64,000 nucleotides of DNA from Nephromyces sp. MM_2019 (lineage: Eukaryota; Apicomplexa; Aconoidasida; Nephromycida): positions 1 through 64,000 of the forward strand of contig JADHZB010002038.1 of the NCBI GenBank assembly GCA_015657535.1, given 5' to 3'. The notes beneath the pieces are model-generated. The model was not told the origin of the DNA. It made no database searches and saw only the letters and a program-made list of their open reading frames with translations. Shown here one piece after another: positions 12,801-24,519 of this stretch (the first letter of the stretch is position 1; each line of letters opens with the position of its first letter). Both the position numbers and the translations under genes were made by a program.

Positions 12801-15800
12801 GTTGAAGCTGACGATATATTCGCTGAGCTTTTGAAGGTACCTCAAATATTCTTTGAGATTTTTTTGCATAATTTTTTGGTTTAAGATATTGGCTTTGTGT
12901 GTGTTGGAAATGCGTGTGTTGGAGGTGTGTGTCTGAGATTTGTGTTTCTGAGGTGTGTGTGTCTGAAATGTGTGTGTCGGCGATGTATATGATAGAAGTG
13001 TATGTTGTTCGCGTGTGTGTGTGTCGAAGGTATGATGAAGGCATGTGTTTCTGAGGTTTGTGTGTCGGAGATGTGTATGTGCGAGCTAAAGCTTTACGTA
13101 GTTTATGACTGTCTCACTTTGTGTTTGTCTTTTTTCAGTACGGCTATCAGTGTGCAGTTCTTCACGGTGGGCAGGATCAAGTGGATCGTGAGTTTACTAT
13201 TCAGGACTTTAAGGTGTGTGTGCATGCGTATATGTGTGTGCGTATACACTTTTTTGTGTCTGCGTATGTATGTCGATATATATTTGTATGTATGTTTTTT
13301 TGCCTGTTGCTCTGTTTGTGTGTGCCACCTTGTGTGTCTCTCTCGCTCTCTCTTTCTGTTTGCCTGTTTTTTTCTGTGTGTCCCTTTCTTTCACTCTCTC
13401 TCACGCACTTCTTCCTTCAAATCTATCCCCTCAAATCCCAACCCCCCTCCCCCCCCAAATTTCCACCCCGCACCCACTTTTTTCATTATTTTCACCCCCC
13501 CTCAAACCCCATTGTCCTCCCTCCCCCCAGGAAGGCCAAAAGACGATTCTGATTGCAACTTCAATAGCTGCTCGTGGGCTTGACGTAAAGGCTGTGGTGT
13601 TAGTAATAAACTATAAAGCTCCAGATCATATTGAAGACTACGTTCATCGTATAGGGCGAACTGGTAGGGCGGGTAAGTTTGGAGTAGCCTACACTTTTCT
13701 AACCTCCCAAGAAGGTGATAAGGCTGAAGAGCTCGTGAAGGCTTTGAGGATGTCTGAGCAGGAGGTTCCTCCAAGTTTGCTCGAGTTAGCGAACGACTTC
13801 AAGTTAAAGTGCAATATGGGAACTGCTAAGGCCTTTAAGGGGAAGGGTTTTGGTGGGAAGGGTTTCAAGTTTGTGCCTAGTGAGAAGTCTAGGCTTCAAC
13901 AGGAGCGAAGTGCTGCCAAAATCGAACTCGGAATGGATGAAGAAGAAGATGAAGAATATGATGCTATCGATAAGATGGAGGAAAGCAAGGCTGAAGAGAG
14001 CTCTGGTGGTGTGTCGGCGTCTTTAGCAGCTCCTCAAGCTTTAGAGGGGGGTGCTGGTGAAAGTCCTGGAGATACAGTCACTGGGGCTGCTGCTAGAGCG
14101 AAGGCTTTGGCTGAAATCTTGAAGAAGAAGGATGGAAGGACAGAAGCTACCAATGCGATTATAGCTGCTTCAGTTGATCCGTTAACTGAGCAATTGATCG
14201 ATCAGCAGGTGGGTGGGATTCGGATGGGGTGTGTGATATATTGTTGGATAAAAATGAACCGCAAAACTCACTTTTCTCCCTTTTCTTCTAATTCTTCTTG
14301 TTTTTCTTTTTCTTGTTCTCCTTCTTCTTATTCTGGTGTATTGTGGTGTGCGTTATATTGTGTGTTGTGTTTTTTTCCCCAATTTCCCCGCCATTTCCCC
14401 GCCATTTCTCCCGATCTTCCCCAATTTTTTCAACTTTCTGCTTTTTTCTTGAAATGAAGCCGCTAATGCATTTTCAACTACTTTTTCCTCATTTTCTTGA
14501 GGTTTTGCTGCATTTTTCGATGCTTTTTGATGATTTTTATAGGCTGAATCGCTCGCTCAGAAGTCCTTGCTTCATGTCAAAGATCTAGTGCAAAGAGCTC
14601 GTTTGGTGGCTTCAGCAAAGTCGGCTTTGAAGGAGCTGATGATGTTGAAGAGGGGTCCTCAAACTGCTTCTTCTGGAGATGCTAGCTCACAGGTAGTAGA
14701 TCATGTGTTGTGTAGGTAGTCTCTGTGTGTGGAGGATGATGGTCCTGATGTGAGATCATTGTGTGTATAGGGTGATGGTATTGATGTGTGTGTGTGTGTG
14801 TATGGATGTGGGGATGGGTTTGATGGTGTGTGGTCGTGCATGGGGATAAGTTTGTTGGTATGTGTTGTTGCGATTGAGGGTGGGCATGTTTGGTGTGTTG
14901 TCATTGGGGTTGGGGTTCCTTGTGTGTGCATCGTTGTGCATGGACGTTGCGCTCTTGATGTATGTTGTGCTTGAGCGTTTTTATTGGTGTGTGTTGTTCA
15001 TGAGCGTTGCATTCTTGGTGTGTGTGTATTGCCGTGTGTGCGTATCGATTTAGGATGACTACTTGCACTTGGAGGAGGTATTTGAGCTCTTTCATGCATG
15101 ACAGCTTCAAGCTATCATAGTGTGCATCAAGATCTACCTGTAATTTTAGCGGATATGCCTGTGATTTTTTTCTGGGCAGGCGTATATTTTTTACCCTGAG
15201 CTGTTGCCGATTTGTGTGTGTTAGTGGTATGAGCTCTCTGCTATCATTCTTGGCTTAAGGCTATGAAAAGTGTGTGTGATTTCTATCCTCCTTATCTTCC
15301 TTTTAGCTTTAAAAGGTCTCTGTTTCATGGTATTGAGATGGAATTATCGATATTGGTTGTGTTGTGTGTGCGTACTGTAGTGTGTTGTGTGTGCGTCCTG
15401 TAGTGTGTTGTGTGTGCGTACTGTAGTGTGTTGTGTGTGCGTGATGGTATGTCGTGTGCAGAACTTGGTGTGTATGCAGGACATGCTGAATTGCATGTGC
15501 GGCATGTGGTATGTTCTTGTTTACAGGCTGTGGTGTATTGTGTGTATACATGATGTGGCCTGGTATATATAGTCAATGTGACTGAGCGTGTGTGCCGCTC
15601 ACTGCCTTGCATTTACTTGCTTTATAGCTGCTTCCCTTCTTTTAGAGAAGCAGTTGATGAATGTGTGTACCTCCTGCCTTCATCCTATGATTTTACATGC
15701 TTTGTGTGTGCTATGCTCGCTCCCTCTTCCTTATTTTTGATATCTCTTCTGTGTGTATTGTTTTTCTTCTTTAGTCTCTAGCCTCTGGCATATTATGCCA

Positions 15801-16416
15801 TTCCGTACCCCCCACTCTCGGGAAGGTCCCTGGTCTCTCTCCCTTTGGCTACCTTGATCCAGTGACGGGCAATGCAGTAGATGAGTTAGAAATAAACGAC
15901 TATCCTCAACAAGCTAGATTCAAGATAACACACAGAGTGAGCTTTTTGCTGCTTGCTGGAAGATTCGATTTGTGTGTGCATCTTTTAACATTGGCTTCTT
16001 GTTATTATGTTTCCTTTTTTTGTGAGTGAATTAGCTCCTTAGGTATATGTCTGTGTGTGATTGCAGTATGTTTGCTTCTTTTTAGTGGATTGTCTGCTTA
16101 GCTTCGTGTGTGTGTGTCTGCGATTGACTTTGCTAGTTCTCTAGTTTATTCGAAGCCTTGGAGTGTAATAGTAAGTGGACACGTTTTACACACATCTTCA
16201 TAAGGTGAGCACACCCTAAAAAGAGGTGCTAGTGCTTTCTATTGCGTTCTGCCTCATATATGTGTGTATGCTAACTCTGGTCATTTTTTGTTACGGTAGA
16301 TTCCGTGTGTGTGTTAAGATATGAGGTATAATTGAGCAGCTGAAGTTTAGGTATATTTACACTGATCATCATTACTCTTTGAGAGCTCTCAGGCATTATT
16401 ATAATCTTGAAGAGTA

Positions 16417-16447
<31 letters not shown>

Positions 16448-17335
16448 CTTTTTCTTTGTAGCACAGGCTGAAAGTTTCTGCTAGTATCACGTGTAGTAGT
16501 AGCTATCGCTCCTAAAAGCGGCTTGAAGCTGAGCATCCTACTCCTTCTGTACACACTTTGAAAGGCAACCAAAATAGTGACACACACACGCAGCAAGCCA
16601 GCTGAAATTTAATATATCTTTGGTTTGCTTGCTCTCTGCACACGCAGGAGGTACTCTCACGCATTTCAGAGGCATCAGGTGCTATTTGCCAAATTAAGGG
16701 GCAGTATATTTCTCCTGAGCAGGCGAGAACAGGCCCTCAAGGCCTTAAGCGTTTATATATTGAGATCATTGGGAGGACTGCAATTTCAGTGCAACGAGCC
16801 AAGTATGTGTGTGTGCGGGTGTGCGTCAATGTGTGTGAGTCTTGGTGTGTGTGGATGTGTTTGAGTTTTGGTTTGTGTAGATGTGTGTGTGTGTGTGTGT
16901 GTCTTGGTGTGTGTGTGTGACTATGTGCATATGTGTGTTTATGTGCCCATGCATGCTCATGTGTGTTTGTGTGTGCGTTTCTTGAGATTGTGAAAGAAAG
17001 AGTATATCTCTGGATATACAGAGATTCGCCTTTATCTTGCCTATTTGAGGGTGTTTTACTTCCTCTATACACGCTCATCTCTCTCTTTTTGGTCTGCAAA
17101 CATCCTGTGTTTCTATGCTTTTCCTCTTCTACTTCTTCGTAGTAGCAGGAGATCATCACAGTCTACCCACCTTGCTAACCAGCCCAAAAAACCACACACA
17201 CACTGCTTGGCTGAGCATCTGTTTAAAACTCCTCTTTGCAGGCATGACATACACTTTCTTATGGAATCAGTTTCAATGAAGCAGCTTAACGCTAGCAGCA
17301 CACAGAGGACTGTTGGGAAATACTCAGTTTTATAA
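3881..17335 (+). CDS. DDX46: Prp5/DDX46-type DEAD-box ATPase, 15 exons
   Basis: Spliceosomal RNA-dependent ATPase that acts on U2 snRNP during pre-spliceosome formation (family knowledge). Exons: 3881-5608, 6866-7639, 8142-8294, 8760-8831, 9656-9847, 10318-10533, 11068-11209, 11800-~11917, ~12737-12836, 13139-13213, 13531-14208, 14543-14692, 15775-15936, 16648-16802, 17242-17335; about 1602 aa. The RS-like, Ser/Arg/Lys-rich N-terminus (1-250) is followed by acidic linkers. The helicase core is visible in order: Q motif, AETGSGKT (~940), PTREL, TPGR, DEAD (~1053), SAT (~1084), [15 protein letters not shown] (~1229). The C-terminal domain carries ELEINDYPQ, as in DDX46 (ELEINDFPQ), and the last exon ends VGKYSVL, matching the family's terminal GRYKVL. 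The start is the first ATG of the long exon 1. Introns 1-6 and 9-13 are phase 0. Only the exon 8/9 junction is unclear. Introns carry long TG repeats on the sense strand. Confidence 0.95.
9440..9590 (+). repeat. 96-bp duplicated segment in helicase intron 4
   Basis: Two copies (from 9449 and from 9545) share the pattern CAT-rTA-GAr-ATG ... GAT-wTG-CCTAGCAAA. In the one open frame the peptides [12 protein letters not shown] and [12 protein letters not shown] differ mainly by conservative changes. The copies are 96 bp apart, a multiple of three. No splice signals incorporate it into the helicase without breaking the conserved junction of exons 4 and 5. Confidence 0.5.
9848..10070 (+). repeat. 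TG-rich minisatellite in helicase intron 5
   Basis: Units of roughly 40-53 bp beginning TGTTGTGTGATTATATCTG recur about four times (near 9873, 9924, 9963 and 10016) between runs of TGTGTCTG. The array starts at the splice donor of intron 5. Confidence 0.75.
10534..10775 (+). repeat. G-rich TG minisatellite in helicase intron 6
   Basis: About 240 bp of variants of TGTGTGGGTTGGTGTG starting right at the intron 6 donor. The sense strand has more than ten GGG runs spaced by T/G loops. All six-frame ORFs over it are repetitive C/V/G/W or T/H/P products of the repeat and are not genes. Confidence 0.85.
12311..12465 (+). repeat. 46-48-bp CA-type tandem repeat in helicase intron 8
   Basis: Three degenerate units starting at the GCTTCCATCC-like motifs at 12321, 12367 and 12415, each followed by AAGAAGCTC-like and CACAC tails. 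This is the opposite strand orientation (CA on the sense strand) from the TG repeats in the other introns of the gene. Confidence 0.65.
15362..15453 (+). repeat. 23-bp tandem repeat x4 in helicase intron 12
   Basis: Four nearly identical 23-bp units start at 15362, 15385, 15408 and 15431. The unit is TTGTGTGTGCGTACTG followed by TAGTGTG. It lies in the 1.1-kb intron between exons 12 and 13. Confidence 0.85.
16421..16447 (+). repeat. Pure (GT)13 microsatellite in helicase intron 13
   Basis: Twenty-seven uninterrupted bases of alternating G and T, the longest perfect dinucleotide run I noticed in the window. Confidence 0.9.
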
Positions 17336-20300
17336 GGGAAAGCCTGTGAAATTAAGTGTGTGTGTGTGCGCCCTCCTTCATCATGTTCGTCTGCCTGTGT
17401 CTGCTAAATGCAGTGGGATGCTGTTATTTGTATGTGGGAAGAGGCAAAGATGCGAAGTGGGGCACACACACGATTAAGATATGTTGCAGAGAAGTGGTGC
17501 ACACACAAAAGATATACGCGTAGATATGAAGTGCGCATACGCACGCAGAGTATATGCCTAGATAAAAAGCACACACGCGCGCATGCAGTCATTGAATTCA
17601 TGCTAACTATATTCCCTCTGCTTATATCCACACTACATCGCTATCGAGTTGTTTATACGCTCAAACTCTGCAAAATGGTGTTATGTATGCCTGCTATTGG
17701 CATAAAAACACGCACACAGAATGTACTTGTGAAGTCGGATTATTGAACAACGCACAAACAGACACACATAATGTATATTTGTATGATTTTCTGTGTGTAA
17801 TTCAAGGCACACACACGTACACAGATTCGCTTTCTATACATACTCAACTCATATAGGTAGCATATATAGGAGCTTAGCAGGCATGTGGATGTCTAGGCAG
17901 AAACAGAGATGTCTCAAGCTCTATTGTGTGTGTTGCTTTCATCTCTTTGATGATGTTAGCCCTGCCTGTTTCACTATGTGGAGTCATTGCCTTAAAAGTG
18001 CTCTCCACACACACAGAATATCTTACGAGGCCCTCTCGATAGCCCTCAGTAATGCAAAGCAGCTCCCCCCTCTTGAATGAGCGGAGGTTGTTCTCCTCCC
18101 CTTATGCCTAGGCTTCTGCTTTCTTTAGAGCTTTTAGGTGTGTTTTTTTTAATGAGGATTTAGTGCACTGAGGGGGTGAGGGGGGAGGGTGATGGGGGGG
18201 GTTTAGAGATAGAGGGGTGAGAGACAGAGAAGGAAGGGAGAGGGAATCAAAGAGAGGTAGAGAGAAGAGAGCAGCCAGAGAGAAGCCGAGAAATAGGGAG
18301 TAAAGTTCAGAAAATGAAAGATATGGGAAATGAAGCGATATTGATAATGGAGTTGATTGATTTGTGTGGCCATTGCGATTGCTATCAAATCTTTTGTGTG
18401 TTGTGATGGGCAGAGCATAGGTGTGTGTGCAGCTGTTTTTTTATCATTTTTTAAAGATTGTGCGATATAAAGATCATCTTCATTGTTTTCCTTAGTGTTA
18501 TGGATGTTTTGGCGAATAGAAGGTAGAGAAGGTAGATATGGCTGGTTGTATACTGTGCATAAATTTATCAAGTAGTATTCTAACTTGCAACACACTCTGC
18601 TTGTGTGTGCTTTAGCATGTTGCAGCTTGTTATATAGTATATCTCTTGAAGCGAAGATACTTCTTGATGTTTATGAAATGATTTTTTCTCCATTTGATTC
18701 CGTTATCTTTATGTTCTCTTCTAGTGACTTGTTGGTGTGCGTGTGTGCTGCATATCTGCTGATGTGTGTGTGTTTCTTCTATGAATTCTATCAAAGAGAT
18801 ATAATGCCATGCTCTTATCCTCTTTTGCAACTATTTTACTGATGTAGCCTTTTCTTAACCCAATTTGGTAGATTTTCATTGAGGGATGAAGTTTGAGAAG
18901 GAGAAGCGGTAGAACTGAAGGGTTTATCTCGCTGATTCTCATCATCTTGGCTCAATGATACCTAGGGTCATTCATATGTTTGGTCTGGTGATCCTGTGTA
19001 TTTGTGTATGTGTCTGTTTGTGGCTCTCCTGATAATTTTCCTGCCTTTTCATACGATTTTCTTGCTCTTCTTCTCATTCATCTACTTCCTGCTCCTTCAC
19101 GTGCCTCTCATCCTCTTCTCTGTTTCTAATGTTTTTAGCTTTGATGATTCTCTTTATACTTTTCCTGCTCTTTACCTACTTCAAATGATGGTTTTGTAGC
19201 GTTTTGTTTCTTCTCATACTTTCCGAACTTTTTTCGCTTTGAAAGTCACTTCTTACCTTTTGAATGAGGTTTGAGGTAATCGCACTGAGTCAACTTCTTC
19301 GTATCTTTGCTTCGTGTGTATGTGTGTGTCTGCTGCATCAATAGTACTGAGGGGTGCAATAGTCATCGCTTTAAATATAAGCGCACACACTAGGAAGCCT
19401 ATCTTTTTTTTTATTTTAGCACACAATGTGGTTTTACTTATATCGAACCTCAATTATGAAAGCATATTTATAGTAGGGGGGTCTATGTGGGTAGAGAAAT
19501 CTCTTGCTGCGTGTGCAAGACTTTGTGTGTGAGCTAGTTTTTGTCTCTGTGTGTGTGTGGTTGCTCGATGGCACTGGATGCGTGTTGATTTGCTCGCACA
19601 GTGTGTGTGTGTCGATTTGCACGATGGTTGATGGCGTGAAAAGACTGTGTATGAACATTTACTCTATACATATGTATATAAGTATCTTCTCATATATAAG
19701 CCTGCATATCTCTACTATTTATGCATGTACTGGTGTGTGTGTTGCTGTTTGCTGCCCTCTACCTATACATGAGTATCTTTACACTGACAGGGATGTGTTG
19801 GATGCTGTAATGCCTACTATGTTAAGGGGTGTTTCTTGTGTGCTATCTTTCATTCAGGTTGCTGGACTGTCTGCTGATTTTTCTTTCCAGCGTGGCTGTC
19901 CGCCCTCTTATCGCGAGTAGTCTTCCTCTTCTCGATACGAAAAAAGCACACGCAATCAATACAGTTTTTGCCCTGATATGTGCAGTGTCTTTTTTGGTGT
20001 GTGTGTGTGCGAAAGACGGCTGCTTCTGCTGCTATTTTTTGTATGTGTTTTGTGAAAATTTCTTCACAGTTTGGGTTGCTCAATTGAATCTCTAGGCCCC
20101 TTGCTTTGTGCTTGTGTGTGTATGTGTATCTCGCTGCATTGATATGTTGTGTACTTGTGTGTATCTCTTTCCCTGTTCATCACTTTCTGTTTTATTGTTT
20201 CAATGGCAAAATGTGTGCATTCCTAAGCGTATTTATGTGGGCACATGCATCTATCTGTGTATTGTTACTGTAGTATGTATGTGTGTGGTGCATTATAGCC

Positions 20301-20689
20301 TACGTTTACTAGTATTTTACTATGTGTTTTTTTCTGTTTGAGTATACATGTATTCATGTGTGTGTGCTCATGTGTGTGCTCGTGTTTGCGTGCTGATGTG
20401 TTTGCCCATGTGTGCGTACTTATTTGTGTACGTACTCTTTTGTGTGTATGCTGAGTTCCTAATGCTTGCTTAATTCTTTGATGTGTGTGCCTGCTTCCTG
20501 CCTGTATGCGTGATTGTGTGTGCTGCCCCCGTGCTTTCTTTCTATATGTGTGTGTATTTTTTTTTGAGTACCCAGAGATACTTGGAGTTCATTCTTAACG
20601 AGAGATTTCTATAAAGAAAACAGCCTGCTATGATTAGCTTATCGATTGACTGATTGCCGGCTATAGAGCTTGAATTTAAGAAGATGTAT

Positions 20690-20733
20690 GTGTTCCCCAC
20701 AGAGAACTTCACGCTGGTCAGCTGTGGGAACAC
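20690..20733. other. Near-perfect hairpin
   Basis: GTGTTCCCCACAG (20690-20702) faces CTGTGGGAACAC (20722-20733). The arms pair over 12 bases with one bulged C and a 19-base loop. No transcript signal or family could be attached to it. Confidence 0.45.
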
Positions 20734-20839
20734 ACACAGCTGCCCTTTGTAGCTGCAACTCCTTCAGCTTCACAAGCAGCTCATCTTCAATGGTAAATTG
20801 ATAGCGTTATGCAAGCAAAGCTTGTATAAGCTAATGAGC

Positions 20840-21265
20840 AGTGCGCATACACCTATATATATGCAGATATATATAGAGATGCATATAGGTTGATTTATGT
20901 TGATGCATTTATGGTTATGTGTGTGTATAAACACAAACATATCCATGTGCACACATATGTATAAACACACGCATGCATACATTTATATGTCTACACACAC
21001 ATGTATACAGAATTCTACACATATATATATGTGCGCGTATATCTACACGCATATATACATAGTTATATATGCACACACGTCTACACACACATGTACATAT
21101 ATACCCACATATGTACGGATATCTATACACCAATACGCACACATATATACATACACACAGATTTGATCACACGCACAGATTTGATCACACATATCTACGT
21201 ACACATATCTGCACACACATATTTACACAAAAATACGCATATCTACACACAAATATATATATCCT
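20840..21265. repeat. Alternating purine-pyrimidine CA/TA tract
   Basis: About 425 bp dominated by ACACAT, ATATAT and CACACAC alternations, including two tandem copies of CAGATTTGATCACA at 21168-21190. The ORFs across it encode only H/T/Y/I-rich repeat peptides. Confidence 0.8.
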
Positions 21266-21744
21266 TCCTTCTCCTATCTGCTGTGAGTGCATGTAGTGAT
21301 CGCATGCACACTACGGTGAAGTTTGAGGTATGCATTACCTCAATGTAGCTTAAACTATTTGAGGCTTCAAATTTGCTGCAAACACTAGCATCTGAAGAAA
21401 ACAGCCGATTTTACATGATTTCAGTCGAATTTCTATGAAAAAATAACCCGCACACCCACACACACACATGAGGTACGTGAAAGTCTACACAGTCAGTCTG
21501 ATGTTGATGCTGCTGTTTCAACATTTGGCTGCATATGACTGCCTGTGTGTGTTGTGGGGTGTGTAAGCATATTTGGGCGTGTATCCTTGTTTATGTAGTT
21601 ATATAGGAGTTTTGGTGCGTTCCTTGTGTGTGTGCCGTTGCTGTGTTTGTGTGCGTGTGTGTGTGTATTTACAGGATGACATGTTAAACGAGTAGTAGTT
21701 GCAGTGCATGGGCTACCAAGCTTACTAAGTTAGCTGCAAAGTAA

Positions 21745-21895
21745 TGGTGTGTGTATAGTTGATGTAGGCTGTTGCTATGCTGTGTGTGTAGGTGATTTAG
21801 GCTGCTGCTACACTGTGTGCAGTTTACGTGGACTACTACTCCACTGTCGGCAGGTGTGTGTGTAGTTTGCCTAGGCTATTGCTAAACTGACCGAA
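21745..21895. repeat. Degenerate repeat around TAGGCTGCTGCTACACTG
   Basis: Four diverged copies of a ~20-bp core near 21763, 21796, 21828 and 21871 are separated by TG-rich spacers (33-43 bp periods). Confidence 0.45.
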
Positions 21896-23380
21896 AACCT
21901 AGGTGTGTATAACGGTGTGTAACTCTGAGCGAAATATGAGGCCGTTGAACTGCACCTCACTCGTGTGTGCTTTGCTGCTAGATGTCGCTGCTTAGTAATG
22001 CTACGTAGTCTAGGCGTCTTCCGCTTAAGTAACTGAGCAGAAGAGGAGCTAAGCAGAGTCTAGATCCTCGAGATGCTTGTACGCCTGCTTTGTGCAAAAC
22101 CCTCAATCCGAGGGGGCAGTTCTACGTGAGCTGTCGAACAGAATCACCTGCTTGTGTGTGTATCCCGGCTGTAGTGGTGTTAAAATGAGAAGTGTGTGTG
22201 AGAGTACAGCCGGTAGATAAGAGGGCTAAATAATAGCTTTTTCCGTCCTTGTAGCTAAAGTGATATCCAGTGTGTGTGTGTGTTGAATTACCCAGAGGGA
22301 GAAGCTAGTAATTCACCCTTTCCGGACGATTGCATTGTGTGTGTGTTGTACTGCCCAAGAGAAGATGCCGCTGCTATTGGTTTTCCACACATTGTCAGTT
22401 GCTGTTAATCGACTTGCAATTTGCTAACCCTACGAGGATCAATGGCATAAACTGTGAAAGATAATGCTGTAGTAGCTGCAGTATCGTATACATCACCACA
22501 GGCAGCGACATGACACACACGTGTGTGTCTGTGTGTGACTTCACTTCAGCCAGGCCATTAGTGTGCTACTTACTCGATGGCAGCTTCCCTGTGTGCCTGT
22601 GAATCAAATCTCTAGAATTATCTTCGTGAATTCTCTAGGCCTCCTACATAGCTTTGAAAAGCTCTGCTAATCGGAGTAGAAGGCGACTAGTCTGCCTGAA
22701 ACTTGGTTTCATAGCATATTTCGGTGTGTGTGTGCGTGTGCGATTAAATCTCTGTGTATGTGTGTGCGATTATATCTGTGTGTGCATTTGAAGTTATTTT
22801 GAACTCGCTAGCCTCCAAGTTGTAGGAAATCACATAGTAGCTTCGAGCATCATCGCCGGCGTATGCTAAAATGCTTGCCTAGCTTCGCTACCAGCCTGTT
22901 GCATCTAATGAGATACTTTAACTCAAAGTAACCGAAGTCTGTGTGTGTGCAGAGCCTTCTGGAATCTGCACACATCCAATCTTGTGATTGATGCTTTGCA
23001 TAGTACCTGCGTGTGTTGCAGGCAATGACTCGCTATGCTGTGAGACCTATAATGAAGCTAGCCTAGAAAGTAGTAGGAAACTTCCAAAGAAAGGATATCT
23101 CGTCTCTTGTGTGGCTACAAAGAAGAGGGTTTCGCTCGCACACAAAGGATAGCGTGAAACACTTGTAGAAAAACACACACAAGAACTAGGGTGAAAACGC
23201 ACACACGTGAAAAATTCAGCATTCTAAAGATCACACACGCTAGACGAAACAAGCCTTTCCCTTCTCCAACTAGCCTAGTCTTCTGCAGTCACCGCAACCT
23301 AGGCAGCGGCATTTCCTCGCTATCACGTGTCCGGGGAAACCTCGCGAGTTTCTTGGTGGAAGAAGCTCTAGACGAGAAGG

Positions 23381-23510
23381 GTTGTGTGGAGGGTGGGGGG
23401 AGAGAGGCAAGAAGTGTTGTGTGGAGGATGGGGGGGAGGGAGGCGAGATGGGTTGTGCGGAGGGTGGGGGGGAGAGAGGCGAGGAGGGCTGTGTGGAGGG
23501 GGGTGAGGAG
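23381..23510. repeat. 35-36-bp purine-rich minisatellite x3.5
   Basis: Units begin at 23381, 23416, 23452 and 23488 with G[TC]TGTGTGGAGG-type starts, followed by long G runs and GAGAGAGGC. The plus strand is almost pure G/A/T with runs of six or seven G. Minus-strand frames give 12-residue L/P/T/S repeats (for example LASLPP), as expected from a repeat whose period is close to a multiple of three. Confidence 0.8.
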
Positions 23511-24519
23511 ATAAACATCAACGGTTTGCATATATGAGGGGGGAGAACACTCGAAGCAAGAAAGATTGTAGTGCACGCACACAATCAAGTTAGCAGTCTG
23601 CAATGCATAGAAGAACCAAGTCTGTTTTGGAGGGTAGAGGCTTGGTAATCTCTCGCACAGCCTCACCCCTCAGAGTACGCGATAAACAGCGCACACACAT
23701 TGCCACTTTCGCTAGAAGCATAAATATACTGTGTGAGCAAGCTGAATATAGTGCAGCCATCACTTGAAAAAACACGCAAAACGGTATTCTTTGTGTGTGT
23801 GCTCTAGTTGAAACAAGTTTATTGAGACACAAATCACACACACAAGCTCAAGTGTGACATGACACTAGAGGGAATGCATTCCCTTTGGGTAAGTTAAGCA
23901 CCGCGAAATGAAAGCCTTTAGATAAGGAAAGAACATAAATAAAACGGAAAAATCCCCACGAACACAACGCTCTGCTTTTGCTGCTTCCACGCACAGGCTG
24001 CATGCTAGCCTAGGCCTTCAATTTGCCTCTAAAAAATGGGTTATAAAGCCTTTTAGATCCAGCTGCAGCAACAAGCCAAGAGCTGATCCACGCACACAGT
24101 TAATATACTCACAAGTCCCTCCCACAAGCACGGCTCACATAAACAAGGCTACTAAACACACGGCCACCACACACAAGGCTATACTCTATTAAATAGTAAG
24201 CAAATCTTTCAGTTCACACACACAGACAAAGAAGCACTTTCATAGCTAACAAAGAGGTTCGTATCATAAGCTATTAGCGAAGGACATCGTAGACTCTGAA
24301 GGAATTCTTTAAATTGGCCCCATTACGCCTACAGCCTCTTTAAACCACTTACCGGTGATATTATCTCAAAAAAGACAGACACACAGAAATTATCTCTTAA
24401 CACTACTGAGTGATCAATTCTATTTATCCTTCTTATTCAGCTTCTTCCCCTACCTTCTCGTCCATTTTTTCCCCCAGTTTTCCCTGCTTCCTCATCATAC
24501 CTACTCGCACACATCTTCT

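Larger units (their letters stand above)
17336..24500. other. Repeat-rich intergenic stretch, no supportable gene
   Basis: After the helicase stop codon there are 7 kb of alternating CA-rich and TG-rich blocks. Open frames here (for example 18203-18595 minus, 20897-21348 plus) consist of repeat-derived residues and lack acceptor/donor-bounded, homologous or complex segments. Exons shorter than about 40 codons could have been missed. Confidence 0.55.

Noticed and set aside
15309..15612. Minus-strand ORFs rich in H/T
   Set aside because: Antisense translation of the 23-bp repeat in helicase intron 12.
18203..18595. 130-codon minus-strand ORF
   Set aside because: Its C-terminal half is the complement of a GAGAGA-rich tract (LSLSLSP-like) and it has no supporting context.
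20897..21348. ORFs of 75-115 codons on both strands
   Set aside because: They are composed of H/T/Y/I or C/V/Y repeats from the alternating CA/TA tract, with no splice signals or complex segment.
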